A stretch of 47,645 bases of DNA from an uncultured Lachnospiraceae bacterium (GTDB taxonomy: Bacteria > Bacillota > Clostridia > Lachnospirales > Lachnospiraceae): the NCBI GenBank assembly GCA_902777355.1, contig CACYTU010000011.1, forward strand, positions 1 through 47,645. The letters are read 5' to 3'. A model generated the notes under the pieces. The model had not been told where the DNA came from. It did not search any database and saw only the letters and a list, made by a program, of their open reading frames with translations. Position numbers and translations under genes: made by a program. Below are positions 20,717 through 29,051 of this stretch, piece after piece. Every line of letters starts with the position of its first letter. The first letter of the stretch is position 1.

Positions 20717-23092
20717 ATGTCTACAGCAATGGATTCCAGATTACATCACTATTGGGGATTTTTGAAAAAAGAAACGGACTGTGTCTGCGGGCGCAGGCAT
20801 GGGACGGGCGTCAGGGAAATCGACGCGGAGCCGGGAGCTCTGAAGAGGCTTCCCGGTCTTCTCAGGAAGATGGGATTTAGAAAGGCTTTCCTGGTCGCGG
20901 ACCTGCGGACCCTGGACGCAGTCGGAGAGGCTGTCTGCAGTAAGCTCCTGGCGGCGGGGTTTCCTTTTGAGAAATATATCCTGCAGGAAGAGACTCCCGT
21001 GGCAGACGAGAAGACTGTCGGCTCAATATTTTTACATTTCCCCGAGGACGCGGACCTTGTGCTGGCCGTCGGAAGCGGGACGGTCGTTGACATGTGCAAA
21101 TATCTCAGCTTCTCCCGTCAGGTGGAATGCGCCGCAGTTTTATCCGCGCCCTCCACGGATGGTTTTATACCCGCATGTTCTGAGCTGATCGTCAATGGAG
21201 AAAAAAAGGCGTTTGCCACTCGGACTCCTGTTGCTGTCATCGCCGACATTGACATTCTGGCGCAGGCCCCCATGGATCTGATTTCAGCGGGGCTCGGTGT
21301 GATCACGGGAAAGGCTGTCGATCTGCTGGACTGGAAGCTGTCCCATATCATCACGGGCGAATACTGCTGCCCGGAGATCCTGGATATGATGCGAGCCTCC
21401 CTGCAGATGATCCAGGGCCGGGGAGAAGGCCTGAAAGACCGTAACCCGGATGCAGTCCGCGCCCTGACCCAGGCACTCATCCTGTCAGGTCTGGCTGCCG
21501 CCTCTGTCGACAGTTCCCGGCCTGCTTCGGGGTGTGAATATTTCATCTCCCGACATTGGGAAAATCGATTCATGCAGCATGGGAAAGTGCCTTTCCTGCC
21601 CGGCGCAGCAACCGGGCTCGCGGCAGTAGCGGCTCTGGCCATGTACCTCATGCTGGCAGAGGCGCCCGTCAGGAATCCGGCTGCAGCTTTCAGACCAGCC
21701 GCAGACTCAGGCCAGGCTGCGGCCCGTGATCTGCTTCCGGAGATCTTGTCTGCAATCAGGGAGGATTTTCCCTCTGTGGAAGCGGCAGAAACACTCCTTC
21801 TCTCCCTCGACGCGCCTGTCAACCCGGAACAGATCGGACTGTCCCTGAAAGATGTCAAAGAGTCAATCCTGAGCGAAGATTTCCGGGACACCCGGGACCT
21901 CGAAGACTGTCAGGAAGGCGGTCAGAAAGGCAGTCTGGAGGGCAGTCAGAAGGGCCGTCAGAAAAGCAGTCAGAAGGGCCGTCAGAAAAGGCAGAGCGGC
22001 CGGAACTGCTATTCTCTCCTGTCGCTGCTCCGGGATCTGGGCATTCTGGAGACCTGCGCCGACCGGCTCTGCCAATATTTTTCCCCCGGAGATAGTGCCT
22101 CTTCGACTGATTTGTCAGCTGATGAAAAAGCGATTTCTCAGGCGTCTCATCAGGATACTTATTCCGATGAAAAGCCTGAGTCTCATCAGGATACTTATTT
22201 TAAGTGGAAAAAAGAAACGATGCGGTCAAGGATCCAAAAGGTCAAATGCTTTGTGCTGGATATGGACGGCACCATTTATCTGAGCAAACGCCTTTTTCCC
22301 TTCACAAAGCCTTTCCTGAACCGGCTTTCGGAAACCGGACGGCATTTCTGCTATTTTACCAACAACTCCTCCAGCAACCAGCAGAACTATATAGACAAAC
22401 TGTCCGGAATGGGAATTCCGGCAGATCCCGGACAGATCTTTTTGTCCACGCAGGTCATTCTGGAGGAGATGCAGCGCCTGCATCCGGACGAGCTGTTTTA
22501 TATCGTCGGCACGCCCAACCTGTCCGAGGCCTTCCGAAGGGCAGGCCTGAAGGTCTGCGAGGACCAGGCTGTTTCCAGCGGAGACCGTGACCGCTTTTAT
22601 GCGGAGCTTCTGCGCCAGGACGAAGGGGCGCCGCATGAGCAGGGACTTCCTGTGGTCATCCTGGGTTTTGACATGACACTGGATTATGAAAAAATATCAC
22701 TGGCCTGCCGTTTTCTGATGCGGGGCGCGCCTTATTACGGCGTCAATATGGACTACAACTGCCCTGTCGATAACAACGGTTATATCGATTACATCCCGGA
22801 CTGCGGTTCCATCGCCCGGCTGGTCGAGCGCTCCACCGGACGCTTCCCCGATTTTTACGGAAAGCCCTCCCGTCACGCCCTGGACTATGTCATCAGGCAC
22901 ACAGGTTTTGCCGAAGAGGAGATCGCCGTCGTGGGCGACCGGATCTACACGGATATCGCGATTGCCAACAAGACCCGTGCCCTCTCTATCATGGTTCTGA
23001 CAGGAGAGACTCAGATGGAGGATCTCGTACAGTACGACTTCCGGCCTGACTTCATTCTTCCTTCGCTGGCTGAGATCACGGAGCTGCTCTGA
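20717..23092 (+). CDS. Fusion: sn-glycerol-1-phosphate dehydrogenase-like + HAD-IIA phosphatase
   Basis: About 791 aa. The start is unclear: AGGAGG (20709-20714) lies 2 nt from ATG 20717 and 14 nt from ATG 20729. Residues about 1-330 match iron-type alcohol dehydrogenase/AraM-EgsA G1P dehydrogenases (AVGSGTVVDMCK nucleotide-binding loop, SAPSTDGF with the metal Asp, later His residues). A disordered linker with Gln-Lys-Gly repeats (about 395-425) and ESHQDTYS repeats follows. Residues about 510-791 are a NagD-type HAD hydrolase: D515-M-D517-G-T, TNNSS, GKPSR, VGDRIYTDI. Dehydrogenase plus phosphatase in one chain suggests channelling of a glycerol phosphate, for example DHAP to G1P to glycerol, or a precursor of a glycerol-containing polymer; the reaction is inferred. 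No lipid or polymer genes adjoin. Confidence 0.85.
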   Translation: MSTAMDSRLHHYWGFLKKETDCVCGRRHGTGVREIDAEPGALKRLPGLLRKMGFRKAFLVADLRTLDAVGEAVCSKLLAAGFPFEKYILQEETPVADEKTVGSIFLHFPEDADLVLAVGSGTVVDMCKYLSFSRQVECAAVLSAPSTDGFIPACSELIVNGEKKAFATRTPVAVIADIDILAQAPMDLISAGLGVITGKAVDLLDWKLSHIITGEYCCPEILDMMRASLQMIQGRGEGLKDRNPDAVRALTQALILSGLAAASVDSSRPASGCEYFISRHWENRFMQHGKVPFLPGAATGLAAVAALAMYLMLAEAPVRNPAAAFRPAADSGQAAARDLLPEILSAIREDFPSVEAAETLLLSLDAPVNPEQIGLSLKDVKESILSEDFRDTRDLEDCQEGGQKGSLEGSQKGRQKSSQKGRQKRQSGRNCYSLLSLLRDLGILETCADRLCQYFSPGDSASSTDLSADEKAISQASHQDTYSDEKPESHQDTYFKWKKETMRSRIQKVKCFVLDMDGTIYLSKRLFPFTKPFLNRLSETGRHFCYFTNNSSSNQQNYIDKLSGMGIPADPGQIFLSTQVILEEMQRLHPDELFYIVGTPNLSEAFRRAGLKVCEDQAVSSGDRDRFYAELLRQDEGAPHEQGLPVVILGFDMTLDYEKISLACRFLMRGAPYYGVNMDYNCPVDNNGYIDYIPDCGSIARLVERSTGRFPDFYGKPSRHALDYVIRHTGFAEEEIAVVGDRIYTDIAIANKTRALSIMVLTGETQMEDLVQYDFRPDFILPSLAEITELL

Positions 23093-23151
23093 AAAATAAT
23101 CGCCGCAGACGGACCTCCCGGAAAAGGAAGGAAGCAGGCAAAAACACTTAT

Positions 23152-23285
23152 GGCGGCATATGCCGCCGCAAATGGAACTCCATCGGCAGGAAACAGAAAA
23201 ATAACTTGACGGCGGCATAAGCCGCCGCAAATAGAATTCCATCGGCAGGAAAACAGAAAAAATAACTTGACGGCGGCATAAGCCG
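23152..23285. repeat. Intergenic tandem repeat, 59/61 bp x 2.2, with palindromes
   Basis: Units 23152-23210 and 23211-23271, and a partial from 23272. Each starts with a palindrome GGCGGCATAAGCCGCC (first copy GGCGGCATATGCCGCC, perfectly self-complementary). A decayed copy may fill 23100-23151 up to the gene end. Transcribed as 3' UTR of the fusion gene ahead of the terminator at 23296. Confidence 0.8.
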
Positions 23286-23295
23286 CAAAAAAAGG

Positions 23296-23355
23296 GACTT
23301 CCTCTGAAAGTGCCATACTGTCCTTAAGTATAGCTTTCTCAGAGGAAGTCTTTTT
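23296..23355 (+). terminator. Rho-independent terminator
   Basis: Stem GACTTCCTCTGA/TCAGAGGAAGTC (23296-23307 with 23339-23350), 31-nt loop, then T5. Usable in both directions between the convergent fusion gene and bioY. Confidence 0.88.
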
Positions 23356-23435
23356 ATCATGGGGGATTTTTTTGTTTTTAAATATTTTTTCCCGCTTATA
23401 AAATAGCGCAATCCTTTACTTGCTCACGGCTTTTG

Positions 23436-24020
23436 TCAGGCGACAACCCGGCTGGGGCGGGTTCTGCGGATCGCGTTTTCCACAGGAGGCGCGATGAAGC
23501 AGACAGCCGCCATTTTGATGAAGTTGCCGGGGATGAAGGGAATCACACATGCAGCGAGGGAAGCACCGAGGTCCATGCCTGTGATAACCATGAACCAGGC
23601 GGTTCCGATCACATAGAGCGCAATATTTCCGACAATCATGCCAATAATCATAAAGGCAATCCGGACAGGCATCCTGGCAGTGCTGCCGTATTTTTTATAA
23701 ATAAGGCCGGTATGCCATGCGAGCGGAATATAGCCGATAATGTATCCGCCGGTCATTCCCAGGATGTTTCCAAGTCCGCCGGTCCATCCGGCAAACACAG
23801 GAAGACCCACAGCGCCCAGCAGGACATAGATCAGCTGGCTGGCTGCACCCAGCGAACCGCCGAGAAGGACACCTGCCAGCATGACGGCAAATGTCGCCAG
23901 AGAAATAGGGACACCGCCCGCCAGAGGAATGGAAAGGGGCGCCAGTATGCATGTGATTGCGGCGCATACGGCGCACAATACCATATTGCCGGTATCGGAC
24001 AGAGAATTGCTTTGTTTCAT
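23436..24020 (-). CDS. bioY: BioY, biotin ECF transporter S component
   Basis: 194 aa, mostly hydrophobic with about six membrane helices. The BioY signature VGLPVFAGWTGGLGNILGMTGGY-type segment is present (residues about 73-95), as is the N-terminal IPLAGGVPISLATFAVMLAG. BioY binds biotin and works with the shared EcfA/EcfT energising module, which is not in the window. ATG 24020 has SD AGAAGG 9 nt upstream. Regulation is visible: a BirA-type operator overlaps its promoter at 24318-24371, followed by a leader of about 290 nt with a hairpin at 24049-24071. Confidence 0.95.
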   Translation of the reverse strand: MKQSNSLSDTGNMVLCAVCAAITCILAPLSIPLAGGVPISLATFAVMLAGVLLGGSLGAASQLIYVLLGAVGLPVFAGWTGGLGNILGMTGGYIIGYIPLAWHTGLIYKKYGSTARMPVRIAFMIIGMIVGNIALYVIGTAWFMVITGMDLGASLAACVIPFIPGNFIKMAAVCFIAPPVENAIRRTRPSRVVA

Positions 24021-24048
24021 TTTCTTTAACCTTCTTTCATGATTTATA

Positions 24049-24071
24049 GACGGATGGCTTAGACATCCGTC
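24049..24071 (-). other. Leader hairpin before the bioY ribosome binding site
   Basis: Perfect 8-bp stem GACGGATG/CATCCGTC with a 7-nt loop, 28 nt upstream of the bioY start. No U-tract follows, so it is not a terminator. It might affect translation or mRNA stability. Confidence 0.5.
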
Positions 24072-24317
24072 AGCCGGACAGATCTGTCAGCCTCTTTTCA
24101 GCTCCTGTCCGCGGGGCAGATTCGGAAGATCCGCCTGTTCCGGGACACGAGAAGTTTCTAAGCCGGAATATCTCTGCCTTCGGGAAAATGCTTCTATCAC
24201 TTAAAAAGAACAGCCGGTATCCCAAGTGAGGATATTGTGACTGACATAAAGATGAAACGTAACCCCTGATAGTAAAATAAGGAAAAATCCCGCATTTGAG
24301 CTACCGGCTCTAATTGC

Positions 24318-24371
24318 AGGATACACAGAAACAGACAGATTGTCAACCAAAATGTTAACTATAGGTTTACA
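24318..24371 (-). promoter_or_regulatory. bioY promoter overlapped by BirA operator
   Basis: On the minus strand, TGTAAACC (24371-24364), 15-bp spacer, GGTTGACA (24348-24341) matches the BirA operator layout (TGTAAACC-N15-GGTTTACA). The right half contains the -35 box TTGACA (24346-24341); the -10 box TATCCT lies 17 bp on (24323-24318). BirA-biotinyl-AMP bound here would block RNA polymerase, giving repression by biotin. Confidence 0.88.
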
Positions 24372-24669
24372 TTGTTCGAATTATTGTTTCTCAATGCCGG
24401 GATTGTCTTTCCGATGAAGTAAGTATCACTTTTTTGCGCAGTTATTCCATATCTGAAGTCACGGGTAGTGCGCGATGAATATAAAAATGTTTTTTTGGTC
24501 TCCCCACAAACCCTGGTTCTGTGTCCGGCATGGGCTTAGGGTTAAGGCACGATGGTGCGGCATCTGTAAAGACCGGGGAAGCGGCGACTGTAGGATTTTC
24601 TCAGCCTCCCGGGACAGAGTTGCCGCCACCTCCCGGATAGAAGGTGACGGCAGCATTTGCACGCATTTG
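24372..24669. other. Intergenic region with GC-rich inverted repeats
   Basis: Between bioY's promoter and the CotH stop. No gene is supported. Positions about 24575-24650 contain complementary segments GCGGCGACTGT and ACAGAGTTGCCGC and two copies of CCTCCCGG, suggesting a folded RNA or a decayed sequence. It does not match any riboswitch I can name with confidence. Confidence 0.4.
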
Positions 24670-27120
24670 TCACTGCTCGTAGACCGGCTCGAAAACCCTG
24701 TCAGCATTGATCACCACATCGGCGTCAATCTCCTTTCCGTTTTCATCCTTCCAGCCAATGATCTTTTTGTTCATAGTATCGCTCTCAAACTGCTTCTCGC
24801 CGTATTCGGGAAGAGGGAGATAGCCCAGAGACTCTCCCTGTTTCACATAATGGGAGAGGTCTCCCCATGGGAACTTAAAAAGCACGCGCATGTAGTTGGA
24901 GGAAGCGGACTTGTTCCCATTGGCGCCGGTGTAGTCATCGAGAAAGGCGAGCCTTCTGCCCAGCCATTTGACCAGGGCATCTGCCTCATGCCGGTAAAAA
25001 ATGTAATTCGCGCGCCGGATATCGTTCATGTAGACGGAAGACTCAATGGCCCTGATTTCCTGCTCTATTTTTTCGTCCAGATATGCGTGTATAACCGGTG
25101 ATATTTCCTTTGACCATCGTTTGCGGAGGCTCTTGACAAAGCTGTCGTGTGAAAGGAGCTGGTTGAGCCATCCGTGACGTGTGTCGCGCAGCATCAGCAT
25201 GGATACAGCTGTCTCGGGATATTGTCCGTAAATCATCGTGCCGGCGGAGTGGTCAAAATCCCATATGGGTCCGCAGTAGAGCAGGGGATTGTTGCGATCC
25301 TTTGTGATATAAAAGCTCCATCTCTCCGCGTCCCATTCCACAAAGAATTCCTCCAGCAGAAACATGGTTTCCCAGGAATTCATGTCCAGGAACTGGTCAT
25401 AGTGTTTCCCCGTCTCCGGGTCTGTCCCGTCTTCGCTGTAGATTGCCCGCTCGGCCGCCGTCATATAATCGGCAATATAATTGACCTCTCCGACAGTCGG
25501 GTAGGAGGGAGACATGATCCGGTATCGTCTGTGGAGAGTGGAAAACCAGGCGGTCTCGCCCTCATATTTCTCATACTGCTGCAGAAGATATCCGCCCGTA
25601 TTGTTTCTGGGTTCCTTTTCCCAGTTGTATGCCCACCTGTACTGCTTGCTCCCGTCCTCGTGAAGGGCGACTCTCTCAGGGATCATTGTGCCGGAATTGA
25701 TGCCAGTGCTGTTTCCGCTGCTTTCCCCGCTCCCGGAGCCTCCTTCGCCGTCAGCCTCTCCCGGGTCCGAGCTTATTCCGGCATCCAGACCGCTCTCAGA
25801 GCCGGTCTTAGAAAGAGTCCTGCCGTCCGCGTCCTCCCCGGGTCCGTCTCCGAAATCTGCGAAATCTCCAAAATCGCCATCTGTCACACTGTCTTCCCCG
25901 GATTCCGGAGAAATCCCGTTTGCTTCCAGGATCTCGTCGTCCAGCTTGCTGATGTTCACACTGCCGCCCGTCCTGGGACGCTGGGACAGATAATAGAGGC
26001 CGTTGTATTGTCCGTTCAGAAACAGGTTGACATATTCTCCCTCGGGGACATCCCGCAGTCCAAGTTCCATTGCCAGTTTCGTTGAGATACGGTTGAGCAG
26101 ATTCGTCGAATCAAAGGAATTGGAGAGAAGAGAAAACTTTTTGCACTCTGTCATCCCGAGCACGCTCTGCTTTTTCTCCATTTTCAGGTTGTATGGCCGC
26201 TTCATTCTGGCCCATGTGCTGTTCCCGTGTCCCCACACAGTGCAGCCGCCGGCGGAATCCAGTGTTCCGTTTTCCCTGAAAATATAAAATCTTGCCTGCT
26301 CGGTAGTCTCCTTGGTCAGATCTGCGTCAACCGTCTCCATGGATCCGCTCTCCGTGTCAAGGTACATGGAGGCAGTATCATTGCAGGAAAAAACATAGAG
26401 GTCCGTCGACTGTTCAGTCCCGTCCGCGGAAGTCATTGTCACCCGGAATGCGCTGTCATCTGTGAGGCCGGCGACCTCGTCTTCCGACGAATATTCCCGC
26501 CTTTCGGTCACTGCGCCGCCATTTCCGTCTCCGTCTGCCGCATCGTCCCTGTTCTCCGGTCCGTCGATCGCCGGATGAAGATGCTCTGAAAGAGGCTCCA
26601 GGGAAACCTTTTCATATTTTGAAAAAAGGATGCGGGGGTGGGCTGCCATCTCCGCAGGCAGAAAGAGAGCCCAGACCTGTGTCCCCGCTTCTCCGCCCAG
26701 GATCACGGCGTCGATCTGCACCGGGATAGACCTCTGAAGTTCATTTTTATCTTCCGAGGCGGCAGTGAAAGAGATCTCCTGCACGGGATCGACCGGATTG
26801 ACAACATTGGACCCATGATTAGAGGACTTCCCGTCCTCATTCTTTCCCTCAGCGCCTGCCTGTCCGGAGGATTTTGATCCCCCGGAACCGCCGTCTTTTG
26901 CCGAGGCACCGGCGGCGCCCCCGCCGCCGTCTTTCCCTCCGGCTGTTTCAACCCCGGAATCCTTCAGGCCGCTGCCGGAACTTTGCTCTTTTGAAGACCG
27001 CGCGCCTGAACGGGCTGACCTGCTGTCCATGATTGCAAAGAGGACCAGTGCGATCAGGAGCGGCGCGAGAACCATGATCAGTATTGTCTTTTTGAGTTCC
27101 TGTTTTTTCCTTCGGTTCAT
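24670..27120 (-). CDS. CotH-kinase family membrane/secreted protein (first of two)
   Basis: 816 aa from ATG 27120 (AGGAAGG about 10 nt upstream); the ORF is open further into the repeat array. N-terminal membrane segment (TILIMVLAPLLIALVLFAIM, about residues 11-30), a Gly/Ser/Lys-rich linker, an early strand-rich domain, then a CotH domain: GHGNSTWARMKRPYNLKM, the KKFSLLSNSFDSTNLLNR segment, YVNLFLNGQYNGLYYL, and the catalytic metal motif W620-D-F-D623. An acidic Gly/Ser/Asp insertion interrupts the domain (about 440-510). CotH enzymes are atypical secreted protein kinases, known from spore coats; here the anchor suggests the cell surface. A paralogue lies at 29816. Confidence 0.88.
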   Translation of the reverse strand: MNRRKKQELKKTILIMVLAPLLIALVLFAIMDSRSARSGARSSKEQSSGSGLKDSGVETAGGKDGGGGAAGASAKDGGSGGSKSSGQAGAEGKNEDGKSSNHGSNVVNPVDPVQEISFTAASEDKNELQRSIPVQIDAVILGGEAGTQVWALFLPAEMAAHPRILFSKYEKVSLEPLSEHLHPAIDGPENRDDAADGDGNGGAVTERREYSSEDEVAGLTDDSAFRVTMTSADGTEQSTDLYVFSCNDTASMYLDTESGSMETVDADLTKETTEQARFYIFRENGTLDSAGGCTVWGHGNSTWARMKRPYNLKMEKKQSVLGMTECKKFSLLSNSFDSTNLLNRISTKLAMELGLRDVPEGEYVNLFLNGQYNGLYYLSQRPRTGGSVNISKLDDEILEANGISPESGEDSVTDGDFGDFADFGDGPGEDADGRTLSKTGSESGLDAGISSDPGEADGEGGSGSGESSGNSTGINSGTMIPERVALHEDGSKQYRWAYNWEKEPRNNTGGYLLQQYEKYEGETAWFSTLHRRYRIMSPSYPTVGEVNYIADYMTAAERAIYSEDGTDPETGKHYDQFLDMNSWETMFLLEEFFVEWDAERWSFYITKDRNNPLLYCGPIWDFDHSAGTMIYGQYPETAVSMLMLRDTRHGWLNQLLSHDSFVKSLRKRWSKEISPVIHAYLDEKIEQEIRAIESSVYMNDIRRANYIFYRHEADALVKWLGRRLAFLDDYTGANGNKSASSNYMRVLFKFPWGDLSHYVKQGESLGYLPLPEYGEKQFESDTMNKKIIGWKDENGKEIDADVVINADRVFEPVYEQ

Positions 27121-27144
27121 ATAGTTTTTTCCTTCCTGCCGCCA

Positions 27145-27279
27145 AGTGTCAATACCCCCTTGCGGAGTGCATCCGCCAAGTGTCAATATCCCCTGGAGGA
27201 GTGCAGCCGCGAGTGTCAATATCCCCTGGCAGAGTGCAGCCGCCGAGTATCAATATCCCCTGGCGGAGTGCAGCCACCA
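27145..27279 (-). repeat. Stop-spanning tandem repeat, 33/34 bp x 4
   Basis: Copies start at 27145, 27179, 27212 and 27246 (AGTGTCAATATCCCCTGG type; spacing 34, 33, 34). The copy at 27246 contains the last codons (LHSARGY) and TGA stop (27250-27252) of the sdpI-like gene; TGA is conserved in the others. The array fills the gap to the SD of the CotH gene. Confidence 0.88.
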
Positions 27280-27891
27280 CGAGTAGATGCAGGGTACAAG
27301 ACTGATAATCAGGAAAATGGCAATCATGAGGCCAGGCTTCATCAGACCGGCCAGGGTCAGCAAGATCATCATGAACCCGCCTGCCATCCACAAATATCCG
27401 CCGAAGCGGTGTGTCATATTCCAGTTTTTTTCATTATTAAGTGTCCACGGCACCTTGATCCCGATCGTGTAATTCTGCCGGGTTTTGGGCAGAAAGTTTC
27501 CGATCACCGCGAACAAAGCTCCCATGAAAATACCCATGATAAATGAGATGTCCATATTTATCCCAAGGTTATAGGGATAAATCACCGCCGCGCAGATCAG
27601 TGAGGCCGCCGGAACAATCCAGAAGATGAGCGTGGTCACTTTCCGGCTGACCTTCTTTCTTCGCGGATCCCTTGATGTGATCAGGGCTGCCGCCCAGAGC
27701 AAAACGAGACAGACCAGGGGAATCCCGAAAACCGCCACAGGTTTGCTGCTGAAGCCGTTTGCCTGATTGTCAAATCCAAAGTGAGTAGCCATCAGATCCG
27801 GCAGGCGGTCCCAGAAAAACACACCAACCAGGATCGGCAATACAGTCACTATACTTACTATAATCAGTGTTTTTCGATTCTCTTTAATCAT
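27250..27891 (-). CDS. sdpI: SdpI-family membrane protein
   Basis: 213 aa from ATG 27891, 8 nt after GAGGAGG; an in-frame GTG three codons earlier is less well spaced. Six hydrophobic helices. The N-terminal DUF1648-type motif is visible (LPDLMATHFGFDNQANGFSSK) and the later SdpI signature GNFLPKTRQNYTIGIKVPW ... NWNMTHRFGGYLW. In Bacillus subtilis SdpI gives immunity to the SdpC toxin and captures the repressor SdpR at the membrane. No sdpABC genes lie nearby, as in most such orphan pairs. The final codons LHSARGY are part of the downstream tandem array. Confidence 0.9.
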   Translation of the reverse strand: MIKENRKTLIIVSIVTVLPILVGVFFWDRLPDLMATHFGFDNQANGFSSKPVAVFGIPLVCLVLLWAAALITSRDPRRKKVSRKVTTLIFWIVPAASLICAAVIYPYNLGINMDISFIMGIFMGALFAVIGNFLPKTRQNYTIGIKVPWTLNNEKNWNMTHRFGGYLWMAGGFMMILLTLAGLMKPGLMIAIFLIISLVPCIYSWWLHSARGY

Positions 27892-27916
27892 CTGAAACAC
27901 CTCCTCATCAAATAAA

Positions 27917-28483
27917 TCAGGTGTCCTCGCCGGAATCGGACACTCCGGCTTTCGGCTCCCCTTTTTTCTCCTGTGCCTGTCTGCCTTCCGTCGTGATTCC
28001 GTCAGTCTCCCCTGACGCCTTCTCCTCTTTCTCCTTCGCCTGTCTGCTTTCCGTCGTGACTCCGTCAGTCTCCCCTGACGCCTTCTCCTCTTTCTCCTTC
28101 GCCTGTCTGCTTTCCGTCGTGACTCTGTCAGTCTCCCCTGACGTCTTCTCCTCTTTCTCCTTCGCCTGTCTGCTTTCCGTCGTGACTCTGTCAGTCTCCC
28201 CTGCGGTCCCCTCCTCTTTCACCACATCCCTGAGTGAAGTGATCCAAAGCAGGATTTCCTCCAATACCGACGCGTTGAGCTGATAATAGATAAAATTTTT
28301 CTCCCGGCTCTCAAATACCAGATCCGCCTTTTTCAGGATTTTCAGATGATACGACATTGTCGCACCGGTCATTTCGAAATGTGCCCCTATTTCTCCGGCA
28401 GACATAGGTCCCTCTTTCAAAAGCTCCAGAATCTGCCTTCTGGCAGGATCGGATAAAGCTTTGAACGTCTCCGCGAATGCCAT
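27917..28483 (-). CDS. sdpR: SdpR-like ArsR-family repressor with repetitive tail
   Basis: 188 aa, ATG 28483 with SD GAGGGGG close upstream. Residues 1-90 are an ArsR winged helix (FKALSDPARRQILELLKEG, SAGEIGAHFEMTGATMSYHLKILKKADLV, wing SREKNFIYYQLN). This matches SdpR-type autorepressors and lacks metal-binding Cys. The rest (about 95-188) is a highly charged tail of four 21-residue repeats (SGETDRVTTESRQAKEKEEKA type; 63-bp DNA repeats from about 27980 to 28215). Such a tail is not part of the family and is probably disordered. The promoter/operator lies at 28605-28660; sdpI follows 25 bp downstream. Confidence 0.9.
   Translation of the reverse strand: MAFAETFKALSDPARRQILELLKEGPMSAGEIGAHFEMTGATMSYHLKILKKADLVFESREKNFIYYQLNASVLEEILLWITSLRDVVKEEGTAGETDRVTTESRQAKEKEEKTSGETDRVTTESRQAKEKEEKASGETDGVTTESRQAKEKEEKASGETDGITTEGRQAQEKKGEPKAGVSDSGEDT
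27980..28215 (-). repeat. Coding tandem repeat, 63 bp x 4
   Basis: CCGTCGTGA landmarks at 27988, 28051, 28114 and 28177 show an exact 63-bp period (21 codons) inside the sdpR-like gene tail. Copies are nearly identical, so expansion looks recent. Confidence 0.92.
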
Positions 28484-28604
28484 TTTTCCCCCTCAGCCAA
28501 AACTCCGTCATGTATGCAGTATTACTGCCGGCATTTACAGCGATTTTCCCGTCTGAGCACCGCCCTGCTGCCTTGCCGCATTGTCAGGCAAGCCAGCGCC
28601 CGAC

Positions 28605-28660
28605 ATGGTATTTAGATATTTTTCTAAATGCCATTATAGCATTTATCTTCCCCAAGTCAA
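28605..28660 (-). promoter_or_regulatory. sdpR-sdpI promoter with ArsR-type operator
   Basis: On the minus strand TTGACT (28660-28655), 16-bp spacer, TATAAT (28638-28633). Directly downstream, overlapping the start site, is an inverted repeat with 12-bp arms (ATGGTATTTAGA/TCTAAATGCCAT, one mismatch) and 6-bp spacer at 28605-28634. Position and symmetry fit autorepression by the SdpR-like protein. Confidence 0.85.
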
Positions 28661-29051
28661 CGTTATGCCGCAATCCCCCGGCTCTTTACTGTTCAAACCC
28701 TCTCGAGGGCTTGAGCAGCAACTTGAGAAAAAACGCGTTCCAATGCGCTTGAGCGCACATTTTTCGTCGTCCAACCGGGGTTTTCCCGCTAAAACCGCTC
28801 GAAAAACTCCTCGCGTTTCGTGCCGGTCTGAAAAGCCATCGATCCAATCTGTCGATCTCACCCAATCTGCATATTGAGAAAAACGCATTGCCCCTTACCT
28901 GCGTATTTGGATATAATAGAACAGTGGCTCAGAATATGCCCGGAAGGACTCGGGAGGAAGGCGCTGGTGCCGGTGTCTTCCAGTCATGCCAAAAACGCAG
29001 TATACTGATTTCATGCCCCGGGAGGGGCTCGTAGATACGAGGAACATATAT
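28661..29051. other. Intergenic region with promoter for the DUF1284 gene
   Basis: Divergent spacer. TTGCCC (28888-28893) and TATAAT (28912-28917), 18-bp spacer, form a likely plus-strand promoter. The GC-rich part (28690-28870) has no supported gene. Confidence 0.55.

Noticed and set aside
24540-24640. Cobalamin riboswitch on the plus strand
   Set aside because: A few matching words (GGTGCGGC, GCGACTGT) but no proper B12 box order, and the next gene on that strand is far away.
28581-28888. Overlapping ORFs between sdpR and the DUF1284 gene
   Set aside because: Both strands are open by chance in a GC-rich stretch, with no SD, and the region holds the promoters of the divergent genes.
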